DNA of 64,000 bases, taken from NCBI RefSeq assembly GCF_900114605.1, contig NZ_FOTP01000001.1, positions 992,001 to 1,056,000 of the forward strand, given 5' to 3'. The notes under the pieces were generated by a model, which did not search any database, had not been told where the DNA came from, and worked only from the letters and a program-made list of their open reading frames with translations. This document shows, one piece after another, positions 45,474-54,730 of this stretch (position 1 is the stretch's first letter; each line of letters begins with the position of its first letter). The translations under genes and the position numbers were made by a program. Source of the DNA: Bradyrhizobium sp. NFR13. Lineage in GTDB: Bacteria > Pseudomonadota > Alphaproteobacteria > Rhizobiales > Xanthobacteraceae.

Positions 45474-46754
45474 TTATGCAGCCCCGCGCTGCGCTGCGGG
45501 ACGCGTCAGCACGAAAAAGAGAAACGTGCAGATGGTCAGGAATACCGCCATTGAGATTAAAACTGCAGGCAATCCCCAAGCGGCGGCGATCGGACTGGTA
45601 GCCGACTGCATCACCGCAGTGCCGAGAAAGAATGCGAGATTGGCCGCGGAGAGCGCCTTGCCAATGTTCTCGGCAGCAACGACCTGGCGGATCATCGCAT
45701 AGACGAGCGGCTGCATGGCAACGAGTACACCGATGACCACCAGAAGCCCGGTATCGACTGCCACCGGCATCACCGGCAGACCGAAAAGCGTCGCCAGCGG
45801 ATAACCCGGTGCACCGAGCGCCATCACGAGCAGCAGCGCGGCGGCGCACAGATGGACCGCAAACAGCAGCATGCGGCGATGACCGAGCTTGCGATCAAGC
45901 AAACCCGACAGCGCCGGTCCGATCACCAGCGCCACCGTAAACAACGCCAGCACATTGCCGGCCTCTATCCGCGACAGTCCCTTGATATTCATCAACCAGG
46001 GACCGGCCCAAAGGCCACGCAACACGAGTTGAACCGCCAGCGACACGAAGGCAAGAATCACGATACCGCGCACCGCACGGGAGACACCGAGTTGCAAGAC
46101 CGAGACCATCTCACCCAGGAGTGCGCGCTGCTGGCCTTCGGGACGGGACGACGGGACGATAACCGCGATCAGCATGGCCACAACGATCGCCGCGGCCGCC
46201 GCGATCCAGAATCCGGCACGCCAGCCCGAATGCTCGACGACGTAAGCAAGCGGACTGGCCGACAACAGCAGCCCCGCATTGCCGAATGACAGAATGATGC
46301 CGGACCACAGACCGAACTGCGCCGGTGTCAGCCGCTTTGCCGCGAGCGTCATCGGGCACATCAGCATGCCCGACGTCGCCATGCCGATCGTGGCCTGCGA
46401 CACGAAGAACGACAAAGGCCCTGTCGATAGCGCGGCAATCGCCGCACCGCAGATCGTGCCCGCAAACAGCACGAGCGACACCGTTCGGATGCTGTAGCGA
46501 TCCAGCGCGACGCCGACTGGAATCTGCAGCAATGCAAAGAAAAAATGATAGGCCGAGGTCAGTGCTGCCAGCGTCTGCGGCGTGACGCCGAGATCGGTCG
46601 ACATCAAATCGATCGCGACCGCAGGCGTGGTGCGCAGCATGTTGGACAGTACATGCCCGCAGGTTAGAATGAGCATGGCGGCCACGAGGGCTACGCTCAC
46701 GGGCGGATCAACGGTAATGGGCTTGAACGTGGAGGATTCGGCGGCACTGGTCAT
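45474..46754 (-). CDS. Major facilitator superfamily transporter
   Basis: 426 residues, about 12 membrane helices (VALVAAMLILTCGHVLSNML at the start; MAVFLTICTFLFFVLTRPAA at the end). The motif A region between helices 2 and 3 reads GVALDRYSIRTV, a typical G-x3-D-R-x. It lies 84 bases downstream of the YdeP-type molybdoenzyme on the same strand, with a hairpin between them, so co-transcription is uncertain. Substrate unknown. Confidence 0.87.
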   Translation of the reverse strand: MTSAAESSTFKPITVDPPVSVALVAAMLILTCGHVLSNMLRTTPAVAIDLMSTDLGVTPQTLAALTSAYHFFFALLQIPVGVALDRYSIRTVSLVLFAGTICGAAIAALSTGPLSFFVSQATIGMATSGMLMCPMTLAAKRLTPAQFGLWSGIILSFGNAGLLLSASPLAYVVEHSGWRAGFWIAAAAAIVVAMLIAVIVPSSRPEGQQRALLGEMVSVLQLGVSRAVRGIVILAFVSLAVQLVLRGLWAGPWLMNIKGLSRIEAGNVLALFTVALVIGPALSGLLDRKLGHRRMLLFAVHLCAAALLLVMALGAPGYPLATLFGLPVMPVAVDTGLLVVIGVLVAMQPLVYAMIRQVVAAENIGKALSAANLAFFLGTAVMQSATSPIAAAWGLPAVLISMAVFLTICTFLFFVLTRPAAQRGAA

Positions 46755-46788
46755 GGCGCTCGCCTACTCGGAAATACGCCACGCAGCA

Positions 46789-46811
46789 ACCGCCACGAAA
46801 GCCGTGGCGGT
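46789..46811 (-). terminator. Perfect hairpin between YdeP-type gene and MFS gene
   Basis: ACCGCCACG (46789-46797), loop AAAGC, CGTGGCGGT (46803-46811). It lies 28 bases past the stop of the molybdoenzyme gene. No T-run is seen; it may be a partial terminator or repeat. Confidence 0.45.
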
Positions 46812-46838
46812 CATGCTCTCTCAATGCTGCGGTGCAGC

Positions 46839-49121
46839 TTAAGCTGCAGATGCCTCGATCCGGATCGGGATCGATTTATAGGCCGGCGTTCCCGACTTCA
46901 GATCGTGCTGATCGAGCGACACGAGCACATTCGCCTCCGGATAATAGGCCGCCACCGATCCTTGCGGGATGTTGTAAGCCACCGCCGTCACCCGACGCAG
47001 CGCGCGCGGCGCGCCATCCGGGCGGTCCAGCACGATGTCGATCAGATCGCCGTGGCTCAGCCCCCGGCGAGCGAGGTCCTGCTCGTTGACAAACACCACA
47101 TCGCGCCGCCCGGTGATGCCGCGATAGCGATCGTTCATGCCGTAGATCGTGGTGTTATACTGGTCGTGGCTTCGCAGCGTGGTCAGCGTCAATGCGGTCT
47201 CGGCAGGGCCGTCCTCATAGAGGCCTGAGAAGACCAGGAACTGCGCCTTCTTGGTCGGCGTCAGCCATTCCCGCTCCGAGGCGGCGTTGCGCAGCCGGAA
47301 GCCACCCGGCTTCTTGATACGCGCATTGTAATCCTCAAAGGCCGGAAAGACCGACTCGATGGCGTCGCGGATCTTGCTGTAGTCGGCGACGTAGTCCAGC
47401 CACTTCACCTTGGTATTCGGCAGCGTCGCGATTGCCATATCGGCGACGATAGCCGTTTCGGACTTGAGGTGTTCCGACGCCGGCTTCAGGCCGCCACGCG
47501 AGGCGTGCACCATCGACATCGAATCTTCCACCGTCACCATTTGTGGCCCGGTCGCCTGCACGTCGATCTCGGTACGGCCAAGGCATGGCAGGATGATCGA
47601 CTCCTTCGCGATCAGAAGATGCGAGCGATTGAGCTTGGTGGCGATATGCACCACGAGATCAAGGCTACGCATCGCCGGATAGGTTTCCTCGGGATCTGAC
47701 ATAGCCACCGCGAGATTGCCACCAAGACAGATCAGCGCCTTCGAGCGGCCATCCCGGATCGCCTTCACCGATGCGACGGCGTCGTGACCATGCGCAGTCG
47801 GCGGCTTGAAGCCGAAGGTGCGTTCGATACCGCCCAGCAGCGCGGCGTTGGGCACTTCGGTGATTCCGACGGTGCGATCACCCTGCACGTTGGAATGGCC
47901 GCGCAGCGGCGAGATGCCGGCGCCGGGACGGCCGATATTTCCGCGCAACATCAGAAGATTGGCGATCTGCTGCACGTTGCCGGTGCCGTGGCGGTGCTGG
48001 GTGATGCCCATACCGTAATTGACGATCACGCTCTTGGCCCGGGCGTAGATGTTGCCGAGATTTTCGATATCGGCGCGCGGCAGGCCCGAGGATTTCTCGA
48101 TCGCCTCCCATGAGGTCGCGTCTAGATCGGCGAGCAGCGTCTCGATACCGTCGGTGTGTTCAGCGATGAAGGCGCGGTCGAGCACGCCGGGGCCGCCTTC
48201 GGCCAGGCTCGCGGCGTCGAGCGCCACGACGGTCTTCATCATGCCCTTCAGCACCGCAATGTCACCGCCGACCTTGACCTGGTAATAGGTCGACGAAATC
48301 TGCGTGGAGCTGAGCGTCAGCATTTCCGCTGGATGCTGCGGTGATGTGAACCGCTCCAGCCCGCGCTCGCGCAGCGGATTGATTGAAACGATGGCAGCGC
48401 CGCGCTTGGCGCACTCTCGCAGAGTCGTCAGCATGCGCGGATGATTGGTGCCGGGATTGTGCCCGATGCAGAACACAGCATCCGCATGGTCGAAATCCTC
48501 CAGCGTCACCGTGCCCTTGCCGACGCCGATGGATTCCGGGAGGCCGACGCTGGTGGCCTCGTGGCACATGTTGGAGCAATCAGGAAAATTGTTGGTGCCG
48601 TATTCGCGCACAAACAACTGATACATGAAGGCTGCTTCGTTGGAGCAACGGCCCGACGTGTAGAATTCGGCCATGTTCGGATCAGGCAAAGCGCGCAGGC
48701 CGGCACCGATCCGCGCCATCGCATCTTCCCACGAGATCGGAAGATACTTGTCGCTGGCCCGGTCATAGACCATCGGATGGGTGAGACGTCCCTCGTTTTC
48801 GAGGTCGTGATCATGCCAGTTCCAGAGTTCACTCACGGTATGCTCGGCGAAGAACTCCGGCGCCGTACGCTTGGCTGTTGCTTCCCACGACACCGCCTTG
48901 GCGCCGTTCTCGCAGAACTCGAATGATGACGTATGCTTTGGATCGGGCCAGGCGCAGCCCGGGCAATCGAAGCCATGCGGTTGGTTCATCGTCAGGAGGC
49001 CGTGCGTTTCGTTGACCACCGCCAACTGTCCGCGCACCGCGTCGGCCACTGCCTTCAACGCGCCCCAACCTGCGGCGGCACCTTTATAGTCCTCGACGCC
49101 CTGAACCTGCTTCTTCGCCAT
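46839..49121 (-). CDS. FdhF/YdeP-family molybdopterin oxidoreductase
   Basis: 760 residues from ATG 49121 (AAGGA upstream). N-terminal FDCPGCAWPDP (C53, C56) and CENGAKAVSWE form the iron-sulfur region of the YdeP/FdhF-like branch. The catalytic-domain segment CSNMCHEATSVGLPESIGVG carries a Cys where formate dehydrogenases have the Mo ligand, and FCIGHNPGTNHPRM is typical. In E. coli YdeP is linked to acid resistance, but the reaction is unknown. It needs molybdopterin guanine dinucleotide. The C-terminal aspartate-decarboxylase-like domain is present (YGMNDRYRGITGRRDVVFVN). Likely cytosolic; no Tat signal. Confidence 0.88.
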   Translation of the reverse strand: MAKKQVQGVEDYKGAAAGWGALKAVADAVRGQLAVVNETHGLLTMNQPHGFDCPGCAWPDPKHTSSFEFCENGAKAVSWEATAKRTAPEFFAEHTVSELWNWHDHDLENEGRLTHPMVYDRASDKYLPISWEDAMARIGAGLRALPDPNMAEFYTSGRCSNEAAFMYQLFVREYGTNNFPDCSNMCHEATSVGLPESIGVGKGTVTLEDFDHADAVFCIGHNPGTNHPRMLTTLRECAKRGAAIVSINPLRERGLERFTSPQHPAEMLTLSSTQISSTYYQVKVGGDIAVLKGMMKTVVALDAASLAEGGPGVLDRAFIAEHTDGIETLLADLDATSWEAIEKSSGLPRADIENLGNIYARAKSVIVNYGMGITQHRHGTGNVQQIANLLMLRGNIGRPGAGISPLRGHSNVQGDRTVGITEVPNAALLGGIERTFGFKPPTAHGHDAVASVKAIRDGRSKALICLGGNLAVAMSDPEETYPAMRSLDLVVHIATKLNRSHLLIAKESIILPCLGRTEIDVQATGPQMVTVEDSMSMVHASRGGLKPASEHLKSETAIVADMAIATLPNTKVKWLDYVADYSKIRDAIESVFPAFEDYNARIKKPGGFRLRNAASEREWLTPTKKAQFLVFSGLYEDGPAETALTLTTLRSHDQYNTTIYGMNDRYRGITGRRDVVFVNEQDLARRGLSHGDLIDIVLDRPDGAPRALRRVTAVAYNIPQGSVAAYYPEANVLVSLDQHDLKSGTPAYKSIPIRIEASAA

Positions 49122-49307
49122 CGCGATCCGTCCTTCACTATTCCGGCCCATGTGGCCTAATTCCGCCTCGTAGCATTAAAGGCTGCATTGCTGCGAATAG
49201 ATGCCATCAACTTTGATTGACCGAGGCTGCGCTGTATTGAACGATACGAATGTCGCGACATCTCTCGCGAACGCTATCGCCCGATTGATATTCTGAATGG
49301 AGCGCCG

Positions 49308-50420
49308 ATGACCTCTTCTTCCCTGTTCCAGCCGCTGCAAGTCGGCCCGTATCGATTGAGCCACCGGGTTGCGATGGCGCCGCTGACGCGCATGCGCGCC
49401 GAGAAGACATCCCTCGCTGCATGGACGCTCAACGCCGAATATTACGCGCAGCGCGCGACCGAAGGCGGACTGATCATCGCCGAGGCCTCGCAGGTGATGC
49501 AGGAAGGCCAGGGCAACCCGAACACACCGGGCATCTATACGAAGGAGCAGATCGCCGGCTGGCGTCAGGTCACTGACGCCGTACATGCCAAGGGCGGCAT
49601 CATCTTCCTGCAGCTCTGGCATGTGGGCCGTGCCTCACATTCATCGTTCCAGCCCGGCGGCGGGCTTCCGGTCGCGCCGTCAGCCATTGCGATCGACGCT
49701 ACCACGCGGACGGCTTCAGGCGAGACGGTATCTTACGAAACGCCCCGCGCCCTGGAGACCAGCGAGATTCCCGGCATTATCGACGCCTACCGACAGGCCA
49801 CGCGCAACGCCAGGGAAGCCGGCTTCGACGGTGTCGAGGTGCACGGCGCCAACGGCTATCTGCTCGAACAATTTCTGCAGACCCGCAGCAATCGGCGCAC
49901 CGACCAATATGGTGGCTCAATCGAGAACCGCGCCCGCCTGCTGCTGGAAGTGACCAATGCCGTCATCGGTGCCTGGAGCGCGGATCGTGTCGCCGTCCGC
50001 CTGTCGCCCTATGGTGTCTCGAATGACTCCGGCGAAGCCGATCCGATGCCGCTCTACGGCTATGTGGTCCGTGAGCTCGACAAGCTCGGCCTCGCCTACC
50101 TCCATTTCGTCGAGCCGCGCACCAGCGGCGTCGGCCGCGCGGAAGTGTTTCATAACAATGTGCCTAAAGCCTATGAGCTGTTCCGGCCGATGTGGAGCGG
50201 CGTGCTCGTCACCGCCGGCGGATTCGATGGCACCTCCGCCGAGGAGGCCGTCGCATCCGGCAATGTCGATATCATCGCCTTCGGCCGCCCGTTCATCGCC
50301 AATCCGGATCTGCCGGAGCGTATCAAGCGCAAGGCGCCCTTTACGCCTTATAACCGGGCGACGTTCTACGGCGGCGATGTGGCCGGCTATACCGACTACC
50401 CGGTGCTTGGCGCAGGGTAG
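49308..50420 (+). CDS. Old Yellow Enzyme family alkene reductase (NemA-like)
   Basis: 370 residues. FMN-dependent reductase of activated C=C bonds, N-ethylmaleimide or nitroesters. Visible: FQPLQVGPYRLSHRVAMAPL at the N-terminus, FLQLWHVGRASH, DGVEVHGANGYLLEQFLQ (substrate His and Asn), NRRTDQYGGSIENRAR and FGRPFIANPDLP at the C-terminus. GGAG lies eight bases before the ATG. It is divergent from the YdeP-type gene. Induction by electrophile stress is usual for the family, but no regulator gene is adjacent. Confidence 0.93.
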   Translation: MTSSSLFQPLQVGPYRLSHRVAMAPLTRMRAEKTSLAAWTLNAEYYAQRATEGGLIIAEASQVMQEGQGNPNTPGIYTKEQIAGWRQVTDAVHAKGGIIFLQLWHVGRASHSSFQPGGGLPVAPSAIAIDATTRTASGETVSYETPRALETSEIPGIIDAYRQATRNAREAGFDGVEVHGANGYLLEQFLQTRSNRRTDQYGGSIENRARLLLEVTNAVIGAWSADRVAVRLSPYGVSNDSGEADPMPLYGYVVRELDKLGLAYLHFVEPRTSGVGRAEVFHNNVPKAYELFRPMWSGVLVTAGGFDGTSAEEAVASGNVDIIAFGRPFIANPDLPERIKRKAPFTPYNRATFYGGDVAGYTDYPVLGAG

Positions 50421-50501
50421 TCTGTGGATTATTCAATAGAAAGCACTTCTGGCGCGCTATAGTCTGTGTATGGGCCCGTAGCGGGTCAGGAGTATCGCCC
50501 C

Positions 50502-50693
50502 ATGGATTCCACCCTCTCAGCCGCCGAGCTCGACGATCGCATCGCCATCCTTCGCGACAATATCCGGCAGTTGATCGAGCAGGCCACCGCGGCTTCCGGC
50601 GAGAGCAACGAGGAGCGCACCGCGGATCGGCTGGCTCAGCAGAATGAGGAGCTGGACCGGCTGATCGCCCAACGCGACGCCCTCGGCAAATAG
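50502..50693 (+). CDS. Small coiled-coil protein
   Basis: 63 residues from ATG 50502, preceded by AGGAG. It reads as one long charged helix: MDSTLSAAELDDRIAIL at the N-terminus and LAQQNEELDRLIAQRDAL at the end. Heptad spacing of Leu/Ile suggests a coiled coil. Similar small proteins are frequent in Bradyrhizobium-like genomes without known function. It stands between the OYE gene and the molybdoenzyme. Confidence 0.7.
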   Translation: MDSTLSAAELDDRIAILRDNIRQLIEQATAASGESNEERTADRLAQQNEELDRLIAQRDALGK

Positions 50694-50721
50694 GCGAAGT
50701 CCTGCAGGATATTATCCGGGC

Positions 50722-50742
50722 CTGCCCGGTTGCCGGGCGGGA
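50722..50742 (+). terminator. Short GC hairpin after small coiled-coil gene
   Basis: CCTGCCCGG (50722-50730) pairs with CCGGGCGGG (50734-50742), one wobble, loop of three. It follows the small gene's stop by 28 bases and has no T-run. Probable weak terminator. Confidence 0.4.
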
Positions 50743-50793
50743 TGCGTAAAACCACGGCTTTTCCTCCAGTAAACTTTTGGCTAGCTTGGCTGC

Positions 50794-52881
50794 ATGAACG
50801 TTCAAGCCAAGATCGACATCAAGCACTCCACCTGCCCTCATGATTGCCCCTCCGCCTGCGCCCTCGATATCGAGGTGATCGGCGGAAACACGATAGGCCG
50901 GGTCCGCGGATCCAAGGAGCAAACCTATACCGCCGGCGTGGTCTGCGCGAAGGTCGCGCGCTATGCCGAGCGCATCCATCATCCCGAACGGCTGATGTAT
51001 CCGATGCGCCGCACCGGCCCGAAGGGCTCCGGCCATTTCACCCGCATCAGCTGGGACGAGGCGCTCGACGAGATCGCTTTGAGGTTCAACGCGGCCGAGC
51101 GCGACTTTGGCGCGGAGTCGGTGTTTCCCTATTACTATGCCGGCACCATGGGTCTGGTGATGCGCGACGGCATCAACCGCCTCGCCAATGTGAAGAAATA
51201 TTCGCGCTTCTACTCGACGATTTGCGCAACCATCGCCTGGGCCGGCTTTGCCGCCGGCACCGGCAAGGTCGCCGGCGTCGATCCGCGCGAAATGGCGAAG
51301 TCGGACCTGATCGTGATCTGGGGCACCAACCCCGTCTCGACGCAGGTCAATGTGATGACCCACGTCGCCCGCGCCCGCAAGGAGCGCGGCACCAAGCTTG
51401 CCGTCGTCGATATCTACGATAACGACACCATGAAGCAGGCCGACATCAAGATCCTGCTGCGACCCGGTACCGACGGCGCCTTCGCCGCCGGCGTGATGCA
51501 TGTGCTGTTTCGCGACAACCTGGCGGATCGCGACTATCTCGCCAAATACACCGATGCCTCGCCGGAGTTCGAGGCGCATCTTGCTTCGCGCACGCCGGAA
51601 TGGGCCTCAGACATTTGCGGCGTGCCCGCTGCGGAAATCGAAGCCTTCGCGCGTCTGGTCGGCGAAAACAAACGCAGCTATTTCCGCCTCGGCTACGGCT
51701 TCACGCGCAGCCGCAACGGTGCCGCGCAGATGCATGCGGCCCTGTGCGTGCCCACCGTTACCGGCGCCTGGCAGCAGGAAGGTGGCGGTGCCTTCTTCAA
51801 CAATGCCGCGATCTGGAAATTCGACAAGACGCTGATCGAGGGCCTCGACGTGCTCGACGAGAGCGTTCGGCGCCTTGATCAGTCGAAGATCGGTCGCATC
51901 CTTACCGGCGATGCCGAGGCCTTGCACAACGGCCCGCCCGTGAAGGCGATGCTCATTCAGAACACCAATCCGATGACGGTAGCGCCCGAGCAGGCTTTGG
52001 TGCGGCAAGGTTTTGCCCGCGAGGACCTGTTCGTCGCGGTGCATGAGCAGTTCATGACCGAAACGGCCATGATGGCCGACATCGTGTTGCCTGCGACCAT
52101 GTTCATGGAGCACGACGACCTCTATTACGCCGGTGGCAACCAGCACATCTCGGTCGGCGCCAAGCTAATCGACGCGCCGGAAGAATGCCGCTCGAACCAC
52201 GACGTTCTGCAGGGCATCGCCATCCGCCTCGGCGCGAAACACCGCGCTTTCGACATGCATCCCCGCGACATCATCGACGAGACGCTGCAGGTCAGCGGCC
52301 GCGGTGGCATCGAAGGGCTGGAGGCCGACAAGTGGCGTGATATCCAGCCGGATTTTCGCACCTCGCACTATCTCGACGGATTCGCCCACGCCGACGGCAA
52401 ATTCCACTTCAAGGCCGACTGGTCGACAGTGCCGATGCCCAATGCCGGGTTGATGGGCGCGTGGGACGAGATGCCGTCTTTCCCTGACCATTGGGCGGTG
52501 ATCGAACAGGTCGATGAGGTCCATCCGTTTCGTCTGGCCACCAGCCCGTCGCGCTCGTTCCTCAACACCTCGTTCAACGAAACGCCGTCATCGCAGGCGC
52601 GCGAAGGCGCACCGAGCGTGATGATGCATCCGGTCGATGCTGCGAAATTGGGAATCGCCGATGGTGATGCCGTGACACTCGGCAACATGCGGGGCGAAAC
52701 GACTCTGATCGCACGCATCTTCGACGGCCTGCGCCGCGGTGTGCTGATCGCGGAATCGGTTCACCCGAACAAGGCGCATATCGGCGGTCATGGCATCAAT
52801 ATGCTGACCGGCGGCGAAGCCGTCGCTCCCTATGGCGGCGCGGCGTTTCACGACAACAAGGTGTGGGCGAAGAAGGCATGA
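50794..52881 (+). CDS. Molybdopterin-dependent oxidoreductase with N-terminal 4Fe-4S site
   Basis: 695 residues. The N-terminal motif CPHDCPSAC plus a downstream Cys gives C14, C18, C22 and C51, a 4Fe-4S site as in DMSO-reductase-family enzymes. It continues with ISWDEALDEIALRFN, VIWGTNPVSTQVNVM and the C-terminal domain FLNTSFNETPS and HPVDAAKLGIADGD. No Tat signal or partner subunits are adjacent, so it is probably cytosolic and single-gene. Substrate is unknown. The ATG at 50794 has a poor ribosome site. It converges with the GMC gene. Confidence 0.88.
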   Translation: MNVQAKIDIKHSTCPHDCPSACALDIEVIGGNTIGRVRGSKEQTYTAGVVCAKVARYAERIHHPERLMYPMRRTGPKGSGHFTRISWDEALDEIALRFNAAERDFGAESVFPYYYAGTMGLVMRDGINRLANVKKYSRFYSTICATIAWAGFAAGTGKVAGVDPREMAKSDLIVIWGTNPVSTQVNVMTHVARARKERGTKLAVVDIYDNDTMKQADIKILLRPGTDGAFAAGVMHVLFRDNLADRDYLAKYTDASPEFEAHLASRTPEWASDICGVPAAEIEAFARLVGENKRSYFRLGYGFTRSRNGAAQMHAALCVPTVTGAWQQEGGGAFFNNAAIWKFDKTLIEGLDVLDESVRRLDQSKIGRILTGDAEALHNGPPVKAMLIQNTNPMTVAPEQALVRQGFAREDLFVAVHEQFMTETAMMADIVLPATMFMEHDDLYYAGGNQHISVGAKLIDAPEECRSNHDVLQGIAIRLGAKHRAFDMHPRDIIDETLQVSGRGGIEGLEADKWRDIQPDFRTSHYLDGFAHADGKFHFKADWSTVPMPNAGLMGAWDEMPSFPDHWAVIEQVDEVHPFRLATSPSRSFLNTSFNETPSSQAREGAPSVMMHPVDAAKLGIADGDAVTLGNMRGETTLIARIFDGLRRGVLIAESVHPNKAHIGGHGINMLTGGEAVAPYGGAAFHDNKVWAKKA

Positions 52882-52884
52882 TTC

Positions 52885-52911
52885 CTTCTCCCCGCTCTGC
52901 GCGGGGAGAAG
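52885..52911. terminator. Perfect hairpin between convergent genes
   Basis: CTTCTCCCCGC (52885-52895) and GCGGGGAGAAG (52901-52911) form an 11-base-pair stem with a five-base loop, between the stop of the molybdoenzyme (52881) and that of the GMC gene (52929). Suitable as a bidirectional terminator, although no T-run follows. Confidence 0.6.
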
Positions 52912-52928
52912 TTAGGAACGCCGCGTCC

Positions 52929-54566
52929 TCACCGCGCATCCTCCAGAATCATATCCGACGCTTTCTCGGCGATCATGATCACCGGCGCATTGGTGTTACC
53001 CGACATCAGGTCCGGCATGATCGACGCATCGATCACGCGCAAGCCTTCCAGCCCACGCACGCGCAGGCGCTGATCGACCACCGCTTTCGCATCATTACCC
53101 ATTCGGCAGGTCGAGGTCGGGTGATAGACGGTGCTGCCGCGCTGGCGGCAGAAGGCGAGCCATTGCTCGTCGGTCACCGTGCCTGGGCCGGGCTCGACTT
53201 CCTTGGTGACGAACGGCTTCATCGCCGGTGCGTTCAGCATCTTTCGCAGGATCTTGAGCCCTTCGACATTCGCCGTCCGGTCCGTTTCGGTTGCCAGATA
53301 GTTGATGCGGATCGCCGGCGGCACTGATGGATCTGCGCTCTTGATGCGCAGCGAGCCGCGGCTTTCCGGGCGCAGCTGACAGACCGAGGCGGAGAAGCCG
53401 GAGAACGGATGCAGTTTCTCGCCCATTTTGTCAGTGGAGAACGGCAGGAAGTGGATCTGGATATCCGGCGACGCCATGCGCGGATCGGTCTTGAAGAAGG
53501 CCCCGGTGGTGCCGGCGGCGTAGGTCAGCGGACCGGTGCGAAACGCGGCGTATTGCAGACCCATCATCGCCCGGCGAACGGGATGATTGACGAAGTCATT
53601 GAGCGTGATCTTCTGCGGACACTCCATCACCATGCGGACCTGCATGTGATCCTGCAGATCACTGCCGACGCCGGGGGCATCAAGCAGCACCTCAATGCCG
53701 TGCTCCTTGAGCAGATCAGCGGGACCGACACCGGAGAGCTGCAGTAGTTGCGGTGAATTATAGGCACCGCTCGACACCAGCACTTCCTTGCGCGCGCGCG
53801 CCTTGCGCACCACGCCGTGCTGCTTGAATTCGATGCCGATGGCACGCTTGCCTTCAAACAGGATGCGCTGCGCCAGTGCTTCGGTCTCGACGCGGACATT
53901 GCCCTGTTTCACGGCCGGGCGCAGATAGGCCCGCGCAGTCGAGGCGCGGCGGCCGCCCTTTGTCGTGGTCTGGAACCAGCCAGCCCCTTCCTGCGTGGCA
54001 CCGTTGAAGTCGTTGTTCACCGGAATGCCAGTCTCGGCAGCTGCAGCGATGAAGGCTTCCGACAGCGGATCGGGACAACGCGAATCCGACACCGGCAGCG
54101 GGCCGCCAACACCGTGATAGTCGTTGGGCCCGCGCGCCTGATTTTCCGCCTTCTTGAAATAGGGCAGCACATCGTCATAGCCCCAGCCGACATTGCCCAA
54201 CTGGCGCCAGCGGTCGTAATCCTCGTGCTGGCCGCGCACATACAATAGGCCGTTGATAGAGCTTGAACCGCCGAGCACTTTGCCGCGTGGCTGAAAGACG
54301 GAGCGTCCGTCGAGACCCGGTTCGGGCTCGGTCTGGTACATCCAGTTGACGGATTTTTCCTTGAACAATTTGCCGTAGCCGAGCGGCACGTGGATCCAGA
54401 TGTTGCGATCCTTCGGGCCGGCTTCCAGCAGCAGCACCGAATATTTGCCTGAGGCCGACAGGCGATTGGCGAGCACGCATCCGGCCGAGCCAGCACCGAC
54501 GATAATGTAATCAGCCTCAATGGAATCAGCCGACGCGCGATGCGCCGACGCAGTTTGACCGCTCAT
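52929..54566 (-). CDS. GMC family oxidoreductase, choline/alcohol dehydrogenase-like
   Basis: 545 residues from ATG 54566, preceded by GGGGGAAAC. FAD-binding ADYIIVGAGSAGCVLANRL at the N-terminus, GMC signature 1 in GKVLGGSSSINGLLYVRG, signature 2 in SSGAYNSPQLLQLSGVG, and the catalytic His in YHPTSTCRMG and the C-terminal SGNTNAPVIMIAEK. It resembles BetA-type and aliphatic alcohol dehydrogenases. No betaine genes are nearby, so alcohol oxidation is a better guess than choline. It lies upstream of dadA on the same strand, with a hairpin between. Confidence 0.92.
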   Translation of the reverse strand: MSGQTASAHRASADSIEADYIIVGAGSAGCVLANRLSASGKYSVLLLEAGPKDRNIWIHVPLGYGKLFKEKSVNWMYQTEPEPGLDGRSVFQPRGKVLGGSSSINGLLYVRGQHEDYDRWRQLGNVGWGYDDVLPYFKKAENQARGPNDYHGVGGPLPVSDSRCPDPLSEAFIAAAAETGIPVNNDFNGATQEGAGWFQTTTKGGRRASTARAYLRPAVKQGNVRVETEALAQRILFEGKRAIGIEFKQHGVVRKARARKEVLVSSGAYNSPQLLQLSGVGPADLLKEHGIEVLLDAPGVGSDLQDHMQVRMVMECPQKITLNDFVNHPVRRAMMGLQYAAFRTGPLTYAAGTTGAFFKTDPRMASPDIQIHFLPFSTDKMGEKLHPFSGFSASVCQLRPESRGSLRIKSADPSVPPAIRINYLATETDRTANVEGLKILRKMLNAPAMKPFVTKEVEPGPGTVTDEQWLAFCRQRGSTVYHPTSTCRMGNDAKAVVDQRLRVRGLEGLRVIDASIMPDLMSGNTNAPVIMIAEKASDMILEDAR

Positions 54567-54689
54567 GTTTCCCCCAATTGTTTTCAGCAACTGAAAACGG
54601 AAATGGCGGGGATGTAAATGGGCGCGACCGGAAGCATGGCACGCATGCGGCTAGAATCGTCGCAATGCGAAAGGTGCGGCAAATTCGGC

Positions 54690-54715
54690 GTCGTCCCCGC
54701 GAAGGCGGGGACGAC
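54690..54715. repeat. Perfect hairpin repeat between GMC and dadA genes
   Basis: GTCGTCCCCGC (54690-54700), loop GAAG, GCGGGGACGAC (54705-54715). This is the core of a dispersed rhizobial-type repeat and lies just after the dadA stop at 54731 (minus), so it may end that transcript. Confidence 0.55.
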
Positions 54716-54730
54716 AGACCGAGAACCCGC

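Noticed and set aside
50341-51579. A 412-codon minus-strand frame
   Set aside because: It is antisense to parts of two well-supported genes (OYE reductase and molybdoenzyme) and resembles no protein.
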